The notes beneath the pieces are model-generated. The model worked only from the letters and a program-made list of their open reading frames with translations. It searched no databases and was not told the DNA's origin. A stretch of DNA of 60,015 nucleotides from JAZKDW01 sp040387375 (lineage in GTDB: Bacteria; Pseudomonadota; Gammaproteobacteria; Burkholderiales; Burkholderiaceae_D), in NCBI GenBank assembly GCA_040387375.1, contig JAZKDW010000037.1:1-60015 (forward strand), written 5' to 3'. The translations under genes were made by a program, and so were the position numbers. This document shows, in pieces, positions 44,469-52,602 of the stretch. How positions within the stretch are numbered: position 1 is the first letter of the stretch; every line of letters begins with the position of its first letter.

Positions 44469-45410
44469 ATGACGTCCTCTGCATGGATGCTGCTTGCCAG
44501 CTTTTTGTTCTCCATCATGGCGGTGTGCGTCAAGCTGGCGTCCGATTATTATTCGACGGCCGAACTGGTGATGTATCGCGGCATGATCGGCATGGCAATC
44601 ATGTTTGCCCTTGCCCGCATGCAGGGCGGAACACTCAGGACCGCCTATCGGTGGCAACACGCGTGGCGCGGCCTGGTCGGTGTAATTTCACTGTGGTTGT
44701 GGTTTTATTCGTTTACCAAACTCCCGCTGGCAACAGCAGTGACGCTCAATTACATGGCGCCCATCTGGCTTGCCGGGATTGTGCTGACCGCGGGCTGGTG
44801 GCGCGGCGAAAAGCGTTTCGAATGGGGCACTGTGGCGGCCATCATCATGAGCTTCATCGGCGTGACCGTATTGCTGCGCCCCGCCGCCATTCATGCGGAT
44901 CAGTGGGTCGGCGGCCTGGCCGCACTGGCTTCCGGATTCATCTCGGCGTTTGCCTACATGCAGGTGCGCCGCCTGGGCCAGCTTGGCGAACCTGAATATC
45001 GTGTGGTATTTTATTTCTCGCTGGCCTGCCTCGGCGCCGGTTTCCTGGCGCAGCTTGGCGGCAGCTACCCGATCAATGATCAGGCAACTGTCTGGCACGG
45101 CCATGGCGGCACCGGCGTCATGCTGCTGCTGGTGATGAGCGTCAGCGCGACTGCGGCGCAGCTCGCAATGACCCGCGCCTACCGGCTGGGGAACATGCTG
45201 ATCAACTCCAACCTGCAATACGCGGGCATCGTGTTTTCTTCTATCTGGGGCGTGCTGTTGTGGAGCGACCTGCTGGACTGGCTCGGCTGGCTGGGCATCG
45301 CGATCATCATCAGCAGCGGCAGTGCCGCGACGTTCTACAATGCGCGCGCCACACGGCGGCAAAGCATTCCGGCGGCGAAGCCGGTTTCCACACCCAATCG
45401 GGAGATTTAA
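44469..45410 (+). CDS. EamA/DMT-family transporter
   Basis: A 313-residue inner-membrane protein with about ten helices in two EamA repeats, starting SAWMLLASFLFSIMAVCVKLASDYY; FTKLPLATAVTLNYMAPIWLA marks the end of the first repeat. Such carriers export metabolites or amino acids; the substrate is unknown. It starts 18 bases after the Rieske gene and its TAA overlaps the sulfurtransferase ATG by one base, so the three are probably one transcript. Confidence 0.88.
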   Translation: MTSSAWMLLASFLFSIMAVCVKLASDYYSTAELVMYRGMIGMAIMFALARMQGGTLRTAYRWQHAWRGLVGVISLWLWFYSFTKLPLATAVTLNYMAPIWLAGIVLTAGWWRGEKRFEWGTVAAIIMSFIGVTVLLRPAAIHADQWVGGLAALASGFISAFAYMQVRRLGQLGEPEYRVVFYFSLACLGAGFLAQLGGSYPINDQATVWHGHGGTGVMLLLVMSVSATAAQLAMTRAYRLGNMLINSNLQYAGIVFSSIWGVLLWSDLLDWLGWLGIAIIISSGSAATFYNARATRRQSIPAAKPVSTPNREI

Positions 45411-46270
45411 TGCGTCATGCCACGTTGATATCCGCCGCCGAACTGGCGTCACATGCACTCGATCCGGACTGGGTCGTCATTGATTGCCGCCACGATCTGG
45501 CCAATACCGCCGCCGGCCGCGCGGCGTATGAGGCGGGGCATATTCCGAACGCCGTATTCGCCGATATGGACGCCGACCTGTCGTCAAAGTTGCCGGGGCC
45601 GAATGGCGAATTCCGCGGCCGCCATCCATTGCCCGCGCGCGATGCCTTCATCGACACCTTGCGCAGCTGGGGCGTTAATCAGGACTCGCAAGTGATTGCC
45701 TACGATGCGCAAGGCGGCATGTACGCCGCACGCCTCTGGTGGATGCTGCGCTGGATCGGCCATGAGGCGGTGGCGGTGCTCGATGGCGGTCTGCCCGCAT
45801 GGCGTGCGGAAGGCGGGCCGCTGGTGTCTGAGCCGGCGGCGCGAGCGCGTGGCAACATCATCGAACGTGCGCCTGTCGTATCGACCGTGAGCGCCGGCGA
45901 ACTGCTGGCGGATTTGTCGCAGCCGCAGCCTGCACGCATCGTGATCGATGCGCGTGCCAACGACCGCTTCCGCGGTGAAAATGAAACCCTCGACCCGGTC
46001 GGCGGCCACATCCCGGGCGCAAAGAACCGCTTCTTCAAGGACAATTTACAGTCCGACGGCCGGTTCAAGCCAGCCGCGCAGTTGCGCGCCGATTTCAGCG
46101 CCTTGATTGCCAGACCCGAGTCTGCCGTCATGCAATGCGGCTCCGGCGTGACCGCCTGCCACAATTTGCTGGCAATGGAAGTGGCGGGCTTGCCGGGCGC
46201 GGCGCTGTACCCCGGATCCTGGAGCGAATGGTGCGCCGATCCGTCCCGGCCGGTGGCGACAGGGGCGTAA
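45410..46270 (+). CDS. sseA: 3-mercaptopyruvate sulfurtransferase (two-domain rhodanese)
   Basis: A 286-residue protein with two rhodanese domains (about 5-135 and 155-285). The active-site loop in the second domain is CGSGVTAC with Cys243; the CG[ST]GVT type indicates mercaptopyruvate rather than thiosulfate as sulfur donor. The first domain lacks the cysteine at the equivalent site (YDAQGGMYAAR). It starts in the stop codon of the DMT gene (TAATG). A repeat element follows directly. Confidence 0.92.
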   Translation: MRHATLISAAELASHALDPDWVVIDCRHDLANTAAGRAAYEAGHIPNAVFADMDADLSSKLPGPNGEFRGRHPLPARDAFIDTLRSWGVNQDSQVIAYDAQGGMYAARLWWMLRWIGHEAVAVLDGGLPAWRAEGGPLVSEPAARARGNIIERAPVVSTVSAGELLADLSQPQPARIVIDARANDRFRGENETLDPVGGHIPGAKNRFFKDNLQSDGRFKPAAQLRADFSALIARPESAVMQCGSGVTACHNLLAMEVAGLPGAALYPGSWSEWCADPSRPVATGA

Positions 46271-46278
46271 TTTCAGTT

Positions 46279-46420
46279 CGTAGGGTGTATCGTAGGGTGT
46301 AATAAGCGAAAGCGCATTACACCGTGCTCGATCACTTTTGGCATTTGCGAACGCTGAATGGTGTAATGCGCTGCGCTTATTACACCCTACGAAATACACC
46401 CTACGAAATACACCCTGCGA
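46279..46420. repeat. Inverted repeat with short flanking tandem copies
   Basis: Arms at 46291-46322 and 46361-46391 match inversely over about 31 bases with one indel and one mismatch (core GTAGGGTGTAATAAGCG and GCGCATTACAC). Outside them, partial copies of CGTAGGGTGTAT (left) and ACACCCTACGAAAT (right, three in series) repeat the arm tip. It fills the gap between sseA and the ZIP gene and looks like a non-coding dispersed element of the GTAGGGTGTAATAAGCG type. Confidence 0.85.
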
Positions 46421-46447
46421 AACTGACTCGATCTGATGGGAGAGGTT

Positions 46448-47287
46448 CTAATGGCCGGTGCGGGTGGTCAGGTACAGCACGATTCCCACACCGAGAGCGA
46501 TCAACAATATTTGCGGCACGGTTTCGCGGATTGACGCGCGTCGCTGCATTTGCGGCATCAGGTCGCTGACGGCGATGTAGATGAATCCGGATGATGCCAA
46601 TACCAGCACATACGGTATCCATTGCATGCCGCGCTCCAGCGTCAGGTAACCGACGATGCCGCCGACCACCGCCATCAGGCTGCACAGCAGGTTGTAGACA
46701 TAAGCGCGGGTCCTGGAAAATCCGGCGTTGAGCAGCACGATGAAATCGCCGATTTCCTGCGGAATCTCGTGCGCGATGATGGCCAGTGCCGTCACCAGAC
46801 CCAGCTGCGGATCCGCCAGGAACGCTGCGGCAATCAGAATGCCGTCGGTAAAATTGTGCAGGCCGTCACCGACCAGGATCATCCATCCGGCCTTGCCTGC
46901 TTCATGCGCGTCATGACCGTGCGCATGCGAATGGCCATCCCCTTCGTAGTGATGGGAGTGGCGCAAGATCGCAAATTTCTCGAGCAGGAAAAAACCCAGC
47001 AATCCGGCCAATAAGGTGGCGAACAAGGTATGTGTATCCGCCTTCGATTCAAACGCTTCCGGCAGCGCATGCAACAAGGATGTCGCCAGCAGGATGCCGA
47101 CCGACAGGCTGACCATCCGGTCCACCATTTTCGACAACAATGAAAACGACAGCAAGGCGGCCGCGGAAATGCTGAAAACGCCGGCAATGAGGGTGGTCAA
47201 CAGAATGGATTGCAGCGTCGAATTAATTTTATGCCCCAGTAAATGCAACAGAGTTGCAATTAAAACACAGCCCGGGTATTTGGGCAA
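46448..47287 (-). CDS. ZIP-family divalent metal transporter
   Basis: An inner-membrane metal uptake protein with about eight helices. A His-rich loop (RHSHHYEGDGHSHAHGHDAH) lies between helices 3 and 4. Metal-binding helices 4 and 5 carry GDGLHNFTDG and HEIPQEIGD, as in zinc/iron ZIP proteins. The frame is 279 residues from a TTG at 47287. No ATG occurs before about residue 54, so the true start is uncertain and may be another rare codon near residue 14-25. The substrate metal is not determinable. Confidence 0.86.
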   Translation of the reverse strand: MPKYPGCVLIATLLHLLGHKINSTLQSILLTTLIAGVFSISAAALLSFSLLSKMVDRMVSLSVGILLATSLLHALPEAFESKADTHTLFATLLAGLLGFFLLEKFAILRHSHHYEGDGHSHAHGHDAHEAGKAGWMILVGDGLHNFTDGILIAAAFLADPQLGLVTALAIIAHEIPQEIGDFIVLLNAGFSRTRAYVYNLLCSLMAVVGGIVGYLTLERGMQWIPYVLVLASSGFIYIAVSDLMPQMQRRASIRETVPQILLIALGVGIVLYLTTRTGH

Positions 47288-47323
47288 ACGTATGGCGCAA
47301 AAAACCGGGCAATGGGAAGTTGG

Positions 47324-50062
47324 CTAATGCGCCTCATCCCAGTTCTTGCCGATCCCGACTTCAGCAGTCAACGGCACTTTCAGCCTGGCGACCCCGGCCA
47401 TCAATTCAGGCAATTTTTGCCGCACCAGCGCCAGCTCCGATTCCGGCACTTCGAGCACCAGTTCATCATGCACCTGCATTACCATTTTCGACTGCAGGCG
47501 CTCGTGCTCGAGCCAGTTTTGCACGGCAATCATCGACAACTTGATCAGGTCGGCGGCAGTGCCCTGCATCGGCGCATTGATCGCGGCCCGCTCGGCGCCC
47601 TGGCGCCGCGGCCCGTTGGGCGAATTGATTTCGGGCAGCCACAAACGGCGGCCAAACACGGTTTCCACAAAACCCATCTCCTTGGCTTGCATCCGCGTGT
47701 CGTCCATGAAACGCTTGACGCCGGAAAAGCGGGCGAAATATTTTTCGATATACATCTGCGCCGCGGCACGTTCAATGCCCAGGTTGCCGGCCAGCCCAAA
47801 CGCGCTCATCCCGTAGATCAATCCGAAATTGATGACCTTCGCATAACGCCGCTGCTCGCTGGTGACTTCGATCGGTGTGATGCCAAAGATCTCGGCTGCG
47901 GTCGCGCGATGGATATCCTCTCCTTCCGCAAAGGCGCGCAACATGTTTTCATCTCCGGAAAGGTGGGCCATGATGCGCAGTTCGATCTGCGAATAGTCAG
48001 CCGACATGATCACGCTGCCGGGCGCCGCGATGAACGCTTCCCGGATACGCCGGCCTTCCGCGGTGCGGATCGGGATATTCTGCAAATTAGGCTCATTCGA
48101 CGCCAGTCGTCCGGTGACCGCCACTGCCTGCGCATAATTGGTATGCACGCGCCCGGTGGTCTGGTCGATCATTTTCGGCAGCTTGTCGGTGTAGGTCGAT
48201 TTCAGTTTCGACAAACCGCGATATTCGAGCAATACCTTGGGCAGCGGATAATCTTCGGCCAGCTTCTGCAACACTTCTTCATCGGTCGACGGCGAACCGG
48301 ACGGCGTTTTTTTCACGACCGGCAGCTTCAGCTTGTCGAAAAAAATCTCGCCCAGCTGCTTGGGCGAATTCAGGTTGAAGGGCTGGCCCGCCAGTTCATA
48401 CGCATTTTTTTCGATGTCGAGCATGCGCTTGCCCAATTCATTGGACTGGATTGCCAGCAATTGCGGGTCGACCAGCACGCCGTTGCGTTCAATCCGCTGC
48501 AGCACGACCGCCGTCGGCAGTTCGATTTTTTCGTAGATGTACCTGAGCTTGTCATTGTTGGCAATGTTCGGCCACATCGCATGGTGCAACTGCAGTGTCA
48601 CGTCGGCATCTTCGGCGGCGTATTCGGTGGCGCGATCGAGGTCGACTTCGTCGAAGCAGATTTGCGAAGCGCCCTTGCCGCATACTTCCTGGAAGGTAAT
48701 CGTCTTTCGCTCAAGGTGGCGCATCGCCAGGCTGTCCATGTCATGGCTCTTGTGCGACTCGAACACATAGGACTCGAGCAGGGTGTCATGCACGATGCCG
48801 CGCAATGCCAGGCCATGATTGGCGAAAATATGGGAATCGTATTTCAGGTGCTGGCCGACTTTGGCCTTGAGCGGATCTTCCAGCCATGGCTTGAGCCGGG
48901 ACAGCACATGCTCGCGCGACAGCTGCTCCGGCGCGCCGGCATACCGATGCGCAACCGGGATGTAGGCGGCGATGCCGGGTTCGCAACACAGGGAAATGCC
49001 GACCAGTTGCGCCTGCATCGGATCGAGTGAGGTGGTTTCGGTATCCACCGATGTCAGCGTCGCCGTGTCGATCGCCGCCAGCCACCTGTCGAGCTGGGCA
49101 TCGGTCAGCACGGTTTCATAATGTGTTTCAACCTGCTGGCGCGCGGCAGGCGCTTCGAACAGTTCGCCGTTTCCGCCTTCGGGCTGCGCCGCGGCGCCAG
49201 TTTCGGCCGCCAGCTCGCGCAACCATGACTTGAATCCATTGCGGGTGAAAAATTCCAGCATCGCGGTCTTGTCTTCCTGTTGCTGGCGCAGCGATTCCGG
49301 AATCGTGATCATGTGCGCAGTCAGGTCGCAATCGGTCTTGACGGTCACCAGCTCCCGGCCCTGCGGCAGCCAGTCCAGCGCGTTGCGCAAGTTTTCGCCG
49401 ATCGCGCCGCCAATGCTGGCGGCATTGGCGATCACGCCATTGAGCGAGCCATACTGGGTCAGCCATTTGACTGCGGTCTTCGGTCCCACTTTCGGCACGC
49501 CGGGCACGTTATCGACCGTATCGCCGACCAGGGTCAGGTAATCGACAATCAGTTCAGGCGGCACGCCGAACTTGGCAATGACACCGGCGCGATCAAGCTT
49601 CTCATTGCTCATCGTGTTGATCAGCGTGACATGATCATTGACCAGTTGCGCCAGATCCTTGTCGCCGGTCGAGATAACGGTATCCATGCCATGCACGACC
49701 GCCTGCACGGCCAGCGTGCCGATCACGTCGTCGGCCTCGATGCCGTCCACCATCAGGATCGGCCACCCCATCGCCCGCACCGCTTCATGGATCGGTTCGA
49801 TCTGTTTTACCAGGTCTTCCGGCATCGACGCGCGGTTGGCCTTGTATTCCGCGTACAGGTCATCCCGGAATGTCTTGCCTTTGGCATCGAATACGCAGGC
49901 GATATAAGCGGCGGGATAATCATTGCGCAGCCGCCGCAGCATGTTGATCATGCCGTAGATTGCCCCAGTGGGCGCGCCCTGCGCATTGCGCAGATCCGGC
50001 ATGGCATGAAACGCGCGATACAGATAACTCGAGCCGTCAACTAACAGGAGGGTATTATTCAT
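47324..50062 (-). CDS. polA: DNA polymerase I
   Basis: A 912-residue three-domain polymerase. The 5' nuclease domain (1 to about 290) has LLVDGSSYLYRAFHA and DGIEADDVIG. The proofreading domain (about 320-500) keeps the DxE motif in SVDTETTSLD, so it is probably active. The polymerase domain has motif A DYSQIELR, motif B RRYAKVINFGLIYG and motif C VHDEL. It fills Okazaki gaps and repair patches. The 315-base region upstream separates it from the divergent DUF2782 gene. Confidence 0.97.
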   Translation of the reverse strand: MNNTLLLVDGSSYLYRAFHAMPDLRNAQGAPTGAIYGMINMLRRLRNDYPAAYIACVFDAKGKTFRDDLYAEYKANRASMPEDLVKQIEPIHEAVRAMGWPILMVDGIEADDVIGTLAVQAVVHGMDTVISTGDKDLAQLVNDHVTLINTMSNEKLDRAGVIAKFGVPPELIVDYLTLVGDTVDNVPGVPKVGPKTAVKWLTQYGSLNGVIANAASIGGAIGENLRNALDWLPQGRELVTVKTDCDLTAHMITIPESLRQQQEDKTAMLEFFTRNGFKSWLRELAAETGAAAQPEGGNGELFEAPAARQQVETHYETVLTDAQLDRWLAAIDTATLTSVDTETTSLDPMQAQLVGISLCCEPGIAAYIPVAHRYAGAPEQLSREHVLSRLKPWLEDPLKAKVGQHLKYDSHIFANHGLALRGIVHDTLLESYVFESHKSHDMDSLAMRHLERKTITFQEVCGKGASQICFDEVDLDRATEYAAEDADVTLQLHHAMWPNIANNDKLRYIYEKIELPTAVVLQRIERNGVLVDPQLLAIQSNELGKRMLDIEKNAYELAGQPFNLNSPKQLGEIFFDKLKLPVVKKTPSGSPSTDEEVLQKLAEDYPLPKVLLEYRGLSKLKSTYTDKLPKMIDQTTGRVHTNYAQAVAVTGRLASNEPNLQNIPIRTAEGRRIREAFIAAPGSVIMSADYSQIELRIMAHLSGDENMLRAFAEGEDIHRATAAEIFGITPIEVTSEQRRYAKVINFGLIYGMSAFGLAGNLGIERAAAQMYIEKYFARFSGVKRFMDDTRMQAKEMGFVETVFGRRLWLPEINSPNGPRRQGAERAAINAPMQGTAADLIKLSMIAVQNWLEHERLQSKMVMQVHDELVLEVPESELALVRQKLPELMAGVARLKVPLTAEVGIGKNWDEAH

Positions 50063-50377
50063 ATGAAATCAAATGGGGAAAACAGGCCGCGTCCGCAAGC
50101 AGGCATCACGGATCCAAGCTGCCTTGCGGCAGAACGCGCGTGGGTCACGGCAAATGTCCACGATTATCGCAGAGTTTATTATCGCGCCAGACGCTTGTCG
50201 GAAATGCAGTCGGCAACACGACACGGCCGGCTCGCTTTTCAGGAAACTATATTTGAAGCGGGATTGACCCGGTTTGCTACAATGACTGACTAGAATCTGT
50301 TACCGGCTGGGCACGCAATCCTCTGTCGCGCAGCGCCCCAGCCAGGCCGACCTCAACAGTGTAATTGACAAACTATC
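50063..50377. other. Divergent intergenic region polA / DUF2782 gene
   Basis: About 315 bases that should contain promoters for both directions. TACAAT at 50278-50283 with TTGAAG at 50253-50258 (19-base spacer) is a weak plus-strand candidate. A 76-codon frame from 50063 to 50293 follows an AGGAGG sequence lying inside polA, but its third-position G/C is near 50 percent, unlike genes here, and it resembles nothing known to me. I see no RNA gene. Confidence 0.4.
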
Positions 50378-50794
50378 ATGACCCTATCCAAAGTGTGGAC
50401 GATTGTTACCCTATGTTTTCTTGCCGCCGCCATCCCGTTGAAGGCCAGCGCGCAGCAGCCAGGCACCGTCGACGCGCCGCCGCCCAAGATGGAAAAGCTG
50501 GAGGAAGGCGAAGCGCCCGGCATCACGCCCCGCGTCTCCCCATCGGCGCCGCAAATCACTGAAACGCGCAAGCAGGGCAAGGTTACCGAGGTCAAGGTGA
50601 ATACCGGCCGTAGCACTTATTATCTGAAACCCAATACACCGGCCGGCAGCGCAGTTCCCGGCGATGCGCAGAGCGATGTGACGCGTCCAGCACAATGGCG
50701 GGTGATGGAGTTCGATCTGAACCGTCCGAAGGAGGCGAATGCCACGGCAGCGCCAGCTCCAGCCACCTTACAGCCTGCTCCGGCAAAAAAATAA
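50378..50794 (+). CDS. Exported DUF2782-family protein
   Basis: A 138-residue protein with a clear signal peptide (about residues 1-25, ending ASAQQ), then a Pro-rich segment and a small beta-rich DUF2782-like domain (about 52-118: QITETRKQGKVTEVKVNTG then TYYLKP and QWRVMEFDL). The tail is Ala/Pro-rich. Function unknown. The DUF2782-thrB-membrane protein order is characteristic of Burkholderiales and supports a real conserved gene. The likely location is the periplasm. Confidence 0.82.
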   Translation: MTLSKVWTIVTLCFLAAAIPLKASAQQPGTVDAPPPKMEKLEEGEAPGITPRVSPSAPQITETRKQGKVTEVKVNTGRSTYYLKPNTPAGSAVPGDAQSDVTRPAQWRVMEFDLNRPKEANATAAPAPATLQPAPAKK

Positions 50795-50866
50795 ATAACA
50801 AGACAATGATGGCCGCGGTCGCGCGGCCCATATCCTGGCCGCCGATTCACTTCAATTATTCTTCTT

Positions 50867-51823
50867 ATGGCAGTTTTTACCCACGTCAGCCTGGATGACC
50901 TTGCCCCTTGGGCTACACAATTCCCGCTCGGCAAAGTCCTCGCAATCCAAGGCATCTCCTCCGGCATTGAAAACAGTAATTTTTTCATAAAGACCGAATC
51001 CGGGGAATATGTGCTGACGGTTTTTGAAAAACTCACATTCGAGCAACTGCCGTTTTATCTGAACCTGATGCGTCATCTGGCCGAGCGCGGTGTATTGGTA
51101 CCGGCGCCAATTGCCAATAAAGAAGGTGAAATCCTCAATACGCTGCATGGCAAGCCGGCATCGATCGTCACCAAACTGGAAGGCAGCTGCCAGATGACGC
51201 CGACGCCGGTACATTGTGCGGCGGTGGGGACCATGCTGGCGAAAATGCATCAGGCCGGCGAGGATTTTCCGCTGTATCAGCCTAATCTGCGCGGCCTCGA
51301 CTGGCTCAGCGAAACCGCGCCGATCGTACTGCCCCAGTTGACACAGGACTGCCAGCAATTGCTGCGGACCGAAATACATTTCCAGCAAGCCTTTGCGGCA
51401 TCTCAGCCTTACCGTCAATTGCGGCGTGGCCCGATTCATGCTGACCTGTTTCGCAATAACGTGATGTTCGATGGTGACCGGCTGGCCGGATTTTTCGATT
51501 TCTATTTTGCCGGCTGCGATACCTGGCTGTTTGATGTGGCTGTGACGGTCAATGACTGGTGCATCGATGTCGACAGCGGTGAACTTGATGCCGGCCGCGT
51601 GCGTGCGCTGCTGGATGCGTATCATGCGGTGGTACCGTTTGGAGCGGCGGAACAGGCTGCGTGGCAACCGATGTTGCGTGCCGGCGCGCTGCGGTTCTGG
51701 CTGTCCCGGCTGTATGATTTTTATTTGCCGCGCGATGCGGAAATGTTGACGCCGCATGATCCAGGTCACTTTGAACGCATCCTGCGCCAGCGTATTATTC
51801 ACCCGGCACCCGCCTTATTCTGA
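50867..51823 (+). CDS. thrB: Homoserine kinase (ThrB, APH-fold type)
   Basis: Phosphorylates homoserine in threonine synthesis. The 318-residue protein belongs to the aminoglycoside-phosphotransferase-fold homoserine kinases rather than the GHMP type of E. coli. The catalytic loop is HADLFRNNVMFDGD, where the second Asn is usual and the first is often Asp, and the Mg-binding FFDFYFAG follows. It starts MAVFTHVSLDDLAPWA, typical for the family. The membrane-protein gene begins two bases after its stop. Confidence 0.94.
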   Translation: MAVFTHVSLDDLAPWATQFPLGKVLAIQGISSGIENSNFFIKTESGEYVLTVFEKLTFEQLPFYLNLMRHLAERGVLVPAPIANKEGEILNTLHGKPASIVTKLEGSCQMTPTPVHCAAVGTMLAKMHQAGEDFPLYQPNLRGLDWLSETAPIVLPQLTQDCQQLLRTEIHFQQAFAASQPYRQLRRGPIHADLFRNNVMFDGDRLAGFFDFYFAGCDTWLFDVAVTVNDWCIDVDSGELDAGRVRALLDAYHAVVPFGAAEQAAWQPMLRAGALRFWLSRLYDFYLPRDAEMLTPHDPGHFERILRQRIIHPAPALF

Positions 51824-51825
51824 CA

Positions 51826-52602
51826 ATGGAAAAATTACCTGCAAAAGCCGGCTGGCAATGGATCAAGGAAGGTTTTGCGCTGTTTCGCAAGCAACCCGCT
51901 GCATTGTCCACACTGTTTCTCAGCTACATGCTGCTGATGGTGGTGCTGGGCATCGTCCCGGTCATCGGACAAGTGCTGCCGCTGGTGCTGGTGCCAATAT
52001 TTGCGATGGTGTTCATGGAAGCCTGCCTGCGCGTCGAGCAGGGCAAGCGGGTACCGATGAGCCTGTTGTTCGCCGGCTTTCGTTCACCAGCCATCGGCCC
52101 GCTGCTCAAGCTGGGCGGCCTGTATCTGGTCGCGGCGGTGCTGGCTGCGGCCTCTTCGAGCCTGATCGATGGCGGTGTGTTCTGGAAGGGTATGACGGGC
52201 CAGATGCCCTTCGATGAAAAAACGGTGCAAGGCTCCAACATGGCGCTGGCAATGCTGTTTGCAGCCGCGCTGTACACACCGGCGGCGATGGGATTCTGGT
52301 ATGCGGCGCCACTGGTGGCATGGCAGAAAATGGGGGTAGCCAAGGCGATTTTTTACAGCTTTTTTGCCGTGCTGCGCGCCGGCAAGGCTTTCCTGGTATA
52401 TGGCCTCGGCTGGATCCTGATTGGCGTGCTGTTGCCTGTGATCTTCAGCACCCTGCTCGCCATGGTGACGGGCAAAGCCATGGTCACCATGCTGGTGCTG
52501 ATGCCCTTGTCGCTGGTCATGACAGTCATCATGTACTGCTCTTTCTATCCAATGTACACGCAGGTTTTCGGTCAACCGGAAGCGCCTCCGCCGACCGATT
52601 GA
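51826..52602 (+). CDS. BPSS1780-family membrane protein
   Basis: A 258-residue inner-membrane protein with six predicted helices and an amphipathic N-terminal segment AKAGWQWIKEGFALFRKQP, the hallmark of the BPSS1780 family of Burkholderiales. Function unknown. It follows thrB by two bases and ends exactly where the convergent uvrD gene ends (52602/52603), leaving no room for a separate terminator. Confidence 0.85.
   Translation: MEKLPAKAGWQWIKEGFALFRKQPAALSTLFLSYMLLMVVLGIVPVIGQVLPLVLVPIFAMVFMEACLRVEQGKRVPMSLLFAGFRSPAIGPLLKLGGLYLVAAVLAAASSSLIDGGVFWKGMTGQMPFDEKTVQGSNMALAMLFAAALYTPAAMGFWYAAPLVAWQKMGVAKAIFYSFFAVLRAGKAFLVYGLGWILIGVLLPVIFSTLLAMVTGKAMVTMLVLMPLSLVMTVIMYCSFYPMYTQVFGQPEAPPPTD

Noticed and set aside
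46279..46420. Short repeated units that might suggest a CRISPR array
   Set aside because: Units are inverted rather than regularly direct, spacers are only a few bases, and no cas genes are near; it is a dispersed palindromic repeat.
47312..49030. 572-codon plus-strand frame opposite polA
   Set aside because: Very long, but polA carries all polymerase motifs on the minus strand and this frame is His/Gln/Arg-rich without any domain.
50063..50293. 76-codon plus-strand frame next to the polA start, after an AGGAGG sequence
   Set aside because: Third-position G/C is about half, well below neighbouring genes, the ribosome-binding-like sequence is inside polA at 11-base spacing, and the product has no similarity I can name. 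Conservation in relatives would be needed to revive it.
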